A DNA stretch of 34,793 bases from Capnocytophaga catalasegens (GTDB lineage Bacteria > Bacteroidota > Bacteroidia > Flavobacteriales > Flavobacteriaceae), in contig NZ_BPMA01000003.1 in assembly GCF_026005215.1 (NCBI RefSeq), positions 1 to 34,793 on the forward strand. Direction: 5' to 3'. The translations under genes were made by a program, and so were the position numbers. This document shows, piece by piece, positions 32,605 through 34,793 of this stretch. The stretch's first letter is position 1. Each line of letters begins with the position of its first letter. Under the pieces are notes generated by a model that searched no databases, had not been told where the DNA came from, and saw only the letters and a list, made by a program, of their open reading frames with translations.

Positions 32605-34521
32605 TTAATAAATTTCTTTTACTTCCAAATCATCATAACGTACAATATATACACCTTGATTTTCATAACCTCCTCCTTTGAAAGAATTTTTAATATACCG
32701 AAACTTATTTTCTTGATACGAAGTTTCACTAATAGATGAGGTTGCTCCAATGAAATCTCCTGAAATACTTGCTCGTAAAACAGCATCCATCGTTAAATCA
32801 AAACCACGAAAAGCATATCTGCTCGGAGAAATTTTGTATGTATCATAATATTTACGAATAAAAGCATTGGTTTCTCCCGCATATTTATTAATAGAAGGAT
32901 AAGTAAATTTTAATGCTGAAAGTTGTGTATTGGAAATACTATCATGGTCATAAGCCTCTCCTTTACTAAGTGTAGCCATAATTACGTTAAAAGTAGGTGT
33001 TTTTTGACCTATTCCAGAAGTATTATACAAAATACGAATAACATCAGAGAGAAAAACCACATCATCTGACGAAACAAAAACGATGTTGGTACGTTCTTTT
33101 ACAAAAGCATTTCTAATAGCATTGATATTATCAACTACTTTAGCATCAGAAAATGAAGAAGCTAACTTTTCATTAAGGTCTTTGTTCTTTCCATCAGCAA
33201 GTAAAACAATATTAGCATCGGGGTACTTTTGATTGATGAATTGAATCATTTTCTGTTGCTGGTTTTCAATAGTAGGAACCGTTTGAAAAACATTGGGTCT
33301 TAGCTCTATATTTCGATTGGTAATTGGAGCAAGTAGAGCAACATTAGAACTCTGGATAATTTCAGATAATTTATTAAACTCAGGAGCTAAGAAAGGACCT
33401 ATAATTACCTGTGATTGTTTTAGGGATTCACTACTGGCAAGTGCATTGACTCCTTGTACAGTTCCCTGACTATCATATACATTTACATTGAGAGAAAAAC
33501 CAAGTTTTTGCAATGAATCAATTGCCATCAATGCTCCTGAATAGAAATCAGTTGTTATACCTGTTATTTTGTCTTTTTGTAGTTTATTTTTCATATCTGA
33601 AATACTTCCCGAAGAAATATTACCTAATTTGAAAGGTAATACAAATGAAATATTTTTAACCTGAGTCGGACGCATATTTGTTCGCAAATACTCATTAGAA
33701 TCGCATACAGCACTCTGAGTAAGTCCGCCCAAAGTAGCGCTATATTCCATAAAATTATCTTTGGGAATCCAGATTTGAGCTTCTAACTTTATACCATCTT
33801 TTAGTTCTGGATTGAGTGCAATCAATTCTTTTTCTGAAAGATTGAACTTGCGTTCTAAACTCATAAAACCTTCTCCTTTTTCAACCTGATAAAGCACCAA
33901 AGTTCTCTCAGAAGTTGTTGTATTTTGTAAAAGATTTGATTTCCCTGAAGGCACCCATATTTCCATTCCTTCTTTTAATACTTCGGGTAAATTGGAATTT
34001 AGTTTTTCCAACTCCTCTTGGCTAATTCCGTGATTTTGAGCAATTCGCCACTTTCCTTCCTTGGGTTTTACCACATATTTGGTAAGTCCTTCTTTTCCTT
34101 TGGTTACCCCAGTCGGTTCATTTTGTCCGTTATATACAGGAATTGTAAGCTCCTGTCCTATTTGTAATTCTTTGGAATACAACACAATATTATATCTTCG
34201 CAAATCATCTTGGCTTATCTGATATGCTTGAGCTATTCCGTACAGTGTTTCTTTTTCTTTCGCTGTATGATATTTGAATCCCGAAGGTTGTTTAGTACTA
34301 TAATACACTACTTTACTATTAGGAATTACAAGCATCATTCCCTTTTTGAGTCCTGTTTCCAAAGCAGGATTTAGATTTTTTATATCATTAGGCGATACAC
34401 GGAAAATTTTAGCAATAGATTCCAAAGTATCGTTTTCTTTCACTACATAACTATTGTGCTGCTGTGCCCAGATAACACTGCTAGTACTTATCAATAGTGC
34501 AAAAATTATTTTTCGTATCAT
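32605..34521 (-). CDS. LysM repeat protein with C-terminal periplasmic receptor-like domain
   Basis: The protein has 638 residues from the ATG at 34521, with a signal peptide MIRKIIFALLISTSSVIWAQ. Four LysM repeats bind peptidoglycan; they begin near SYVVKENDTLESIAKIF (23), YHTAKEKETLYGIAQAY (85), KYVVKPKEGKWRIAQNH (150) and VLYQVEKGEGFMSLERKF (215). Residues from about 300 form a type 1 periplasmic-binding fold (ISFVLPFKLGN, DFYSGALMAIDSLQKLGF, VIIGPFLAPEFNKLSEI). The layout matches the Bacteroidota PBP1-plus-LysM proteins. It may sense or scaffold at the cell wall; the ligand is unknown. An in-frame ATG at 34614 lies inside the IS and upstream of the promoter and is rejected. Confidence 0.85.
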   Translation of the reverse strand: MIRKIIFALLISTSSVIWAQQHNSYVVKENDTLESIAKIFRVSPNDIKNLNPALETGLKKGMMLVIPNSKVVYYSTKQPSGFKYHTAKEKETLYGIAQAYQISQDDLRRYNIVLYSKELQIGQELTIPVYNGQNEPTGVTKGKEGLTKYVVKPKEGKWRIAQNHGISQEELEKLNSNLPEVLKEGMEIWVPSGKSNLLQNTTTSERTLVLYQVEKGEGFMSLERKFNLSEKELIALNPELKDGIKLEAQIWIPKDNFMEYSATLGGLTQSAVCDSNEYLRTNMRPTQVKNISFVLPFKLGNISSGSISDMKNKLQKDKITGITTDFYSGALMAIDSLQKLGFSLNVNVYDSQGTVQGVNALASSESLKQSQVIIGPFLAPEFNKLSEIIQSSNVALLAPITNRNIELRPNVFQTVPTIENQQQKMIQFINQKYPDANIVLLADGKNKDLNEKLASSFSDAKVVDNINAIRNAFVKERTNIVFVSSDDVVFLSDVIRILYNTSGIGQKTPTFNVIMATLSKGEAYDHDSISNTQLSALKFTYPSINKYAGETNAFIRKYYDTYKISPSRYAFRGFDLTMDAVLRASISGDFIGATSSISETSYQENKFRYIKNSFKGGGYENQGVYIVRYDDLEVKEIY

Positions 34522-34549
34522 GTTGATTGTTTTACCACATTTCAGGGCG

Positions 34550-34579
34550 TAAAAGTACAACTTTTTTTTAAAATCCAAA
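34550..34579 (-). promoter_or_regulatory. Promoter of the LysM/receptor-like gene, beside the IS end
   Basis: On the minus strand TTTG (34576-34579), 18 bp, then TACTTTTA (34550-34557), one base off the -7 consensus. The IS end at 34595 lies only 15 bp upstream of the -33 box. Confidence 0.5.
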
Positions 34580-34594
34580 AATGGAATATTTTTT

Positions 34595-34793
34595 AATTGT
34601 ATATCCGTAATCACTCATAAGCTGTAATATTGGCTAAAACCAATCTGTCAAATAAATGCTCTGCAAAGTAACGACGATTGAGCTTGTAAACAAATTCGTC
34701 TAAGTATAATTGTAAATACTTCCGTTTGATTTTGTGATAGTTACATAATAAATTCCGCTTGGCATTACTGATAACAATATGCACCCATTTCAA
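34595..34793 (-). mobile_element. Partial IS1595/ISXO2-like insertion sequence (right copy)
   Basis: This is the 3' end of an IS, cut by the window edge. It contains the transposase C-terminus and its terminal inverted repeat (34595-34615), whose reverse complement is bases 1-21. The target duplication cannot be seen because only one side is present. Confidence 0.8.
34611..34793 (-). CDS. IS1595-family (ISXO2-like) transposase, C-terminal 60 residues
   Basis: The frame is open to the window edge. WVHIVISNAKRNLLCNYHKI followed by KYLQLYLDEFVYKLNRRYF and a final LFDRLVLANI is the characteristic end of ISXO2-like DDE transposases (IS1595 family). The stop codon (34611-34613) lies inside the terminal inverted repeat. 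The catalytic region lies outside the window. Confidence 0.85.
   Translation of the reverse strand: MKWVHIVISNAKRNLLCNYHKIKRKYLQLYLDEFVYKLNRRYFAEHLFDRLVLANITAYE

Noticed and set aside
34522-34614. Longer N-terminus for the LysM protein
   Set aside because: It would begin within the IS, upstream of the promoter, and would hide an otherwise clear signal peptide.

Overview
The window looks like a 34.8 kb chromosomal contig from an AT-rich member of the Bacteroidota, most likely a Flavobacteriaceae. Many genes are preceded by the Bacteroidota promoter pattern (TTTG or TTG at -33, about 19-20 bp, then TAnnTTTG at -7), and the families present (DUF5683, DUF1599, DoxX/BT_3928-like, LysM/PBP1-like) are typical of that phylum. 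Capnocytophaga is a guess from gene content and base composition; no rRNA is present to settle it.

Layout. Bases 1-21 and 34595-34615 are inverted copies of the end of one insertion sequence, an IS1595/ISXO2-like element whose transposase C-terminus occupies 34611-34793. The contig therefore starts and stops at IS copies. Next to the left copy lies a non-coding array of degenerate 42-bp repeats (about 199-492). From 579 to 17173 the content is core: a Na+/H+ antiporter (nhaC), a NatAB-type ABC exporter, ybaB, parA-parB-DUF5683, a twin-arginine alkaline phosphatase, an LptF/LptG permease tail-to-tail with lptB, a minus-strand operon (DUF1599, DoxX-like, tatC, unknown, lptB), a secreted COG3650-like protein, sucD and a membrane acyltransferase. 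From 23568 to the right end core genes resume: alpha/beta hydrolase, rpsA, a sugar kinase/nucleotidyltransferase pair, aroQ, xerD, a membrane coiled-coil protein, mnmA and a LysM/receptor-like protein.

Between them (about 17231-23560) is a decayed accessory island of phage and conflict genes. It holds a MuF head protein fused to a CdiA-type nuclease toxin, broken by a stop codon and two frameshifts. It also holds a candidate structured small RNA with an excellent promoter and terminator, a hicAB toxin-antitoxin pair, the tail of a portal protein on the opposite strand, a truncated HExxHxxGxxH protein overlapping a small membrane protein, a frameshifted C5 cytosine methyltransferase translationally coupled to an intact Mom-like DNA hypermodification gene, and a possible orphan IS21 end.

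Functional links. The phosphatase carries a Tat-type signal and tatC lies 3 kb away. The Lpt permease and lptB are the inner-membrane parts of LPS export. The kinase and nucleotidyltransferase form a two-step route from free hexosamine to a nucleotide sugar. The methyltransferase and Mom-like protein look like a phage DNA-protection cassette of which only the second half is still intact.
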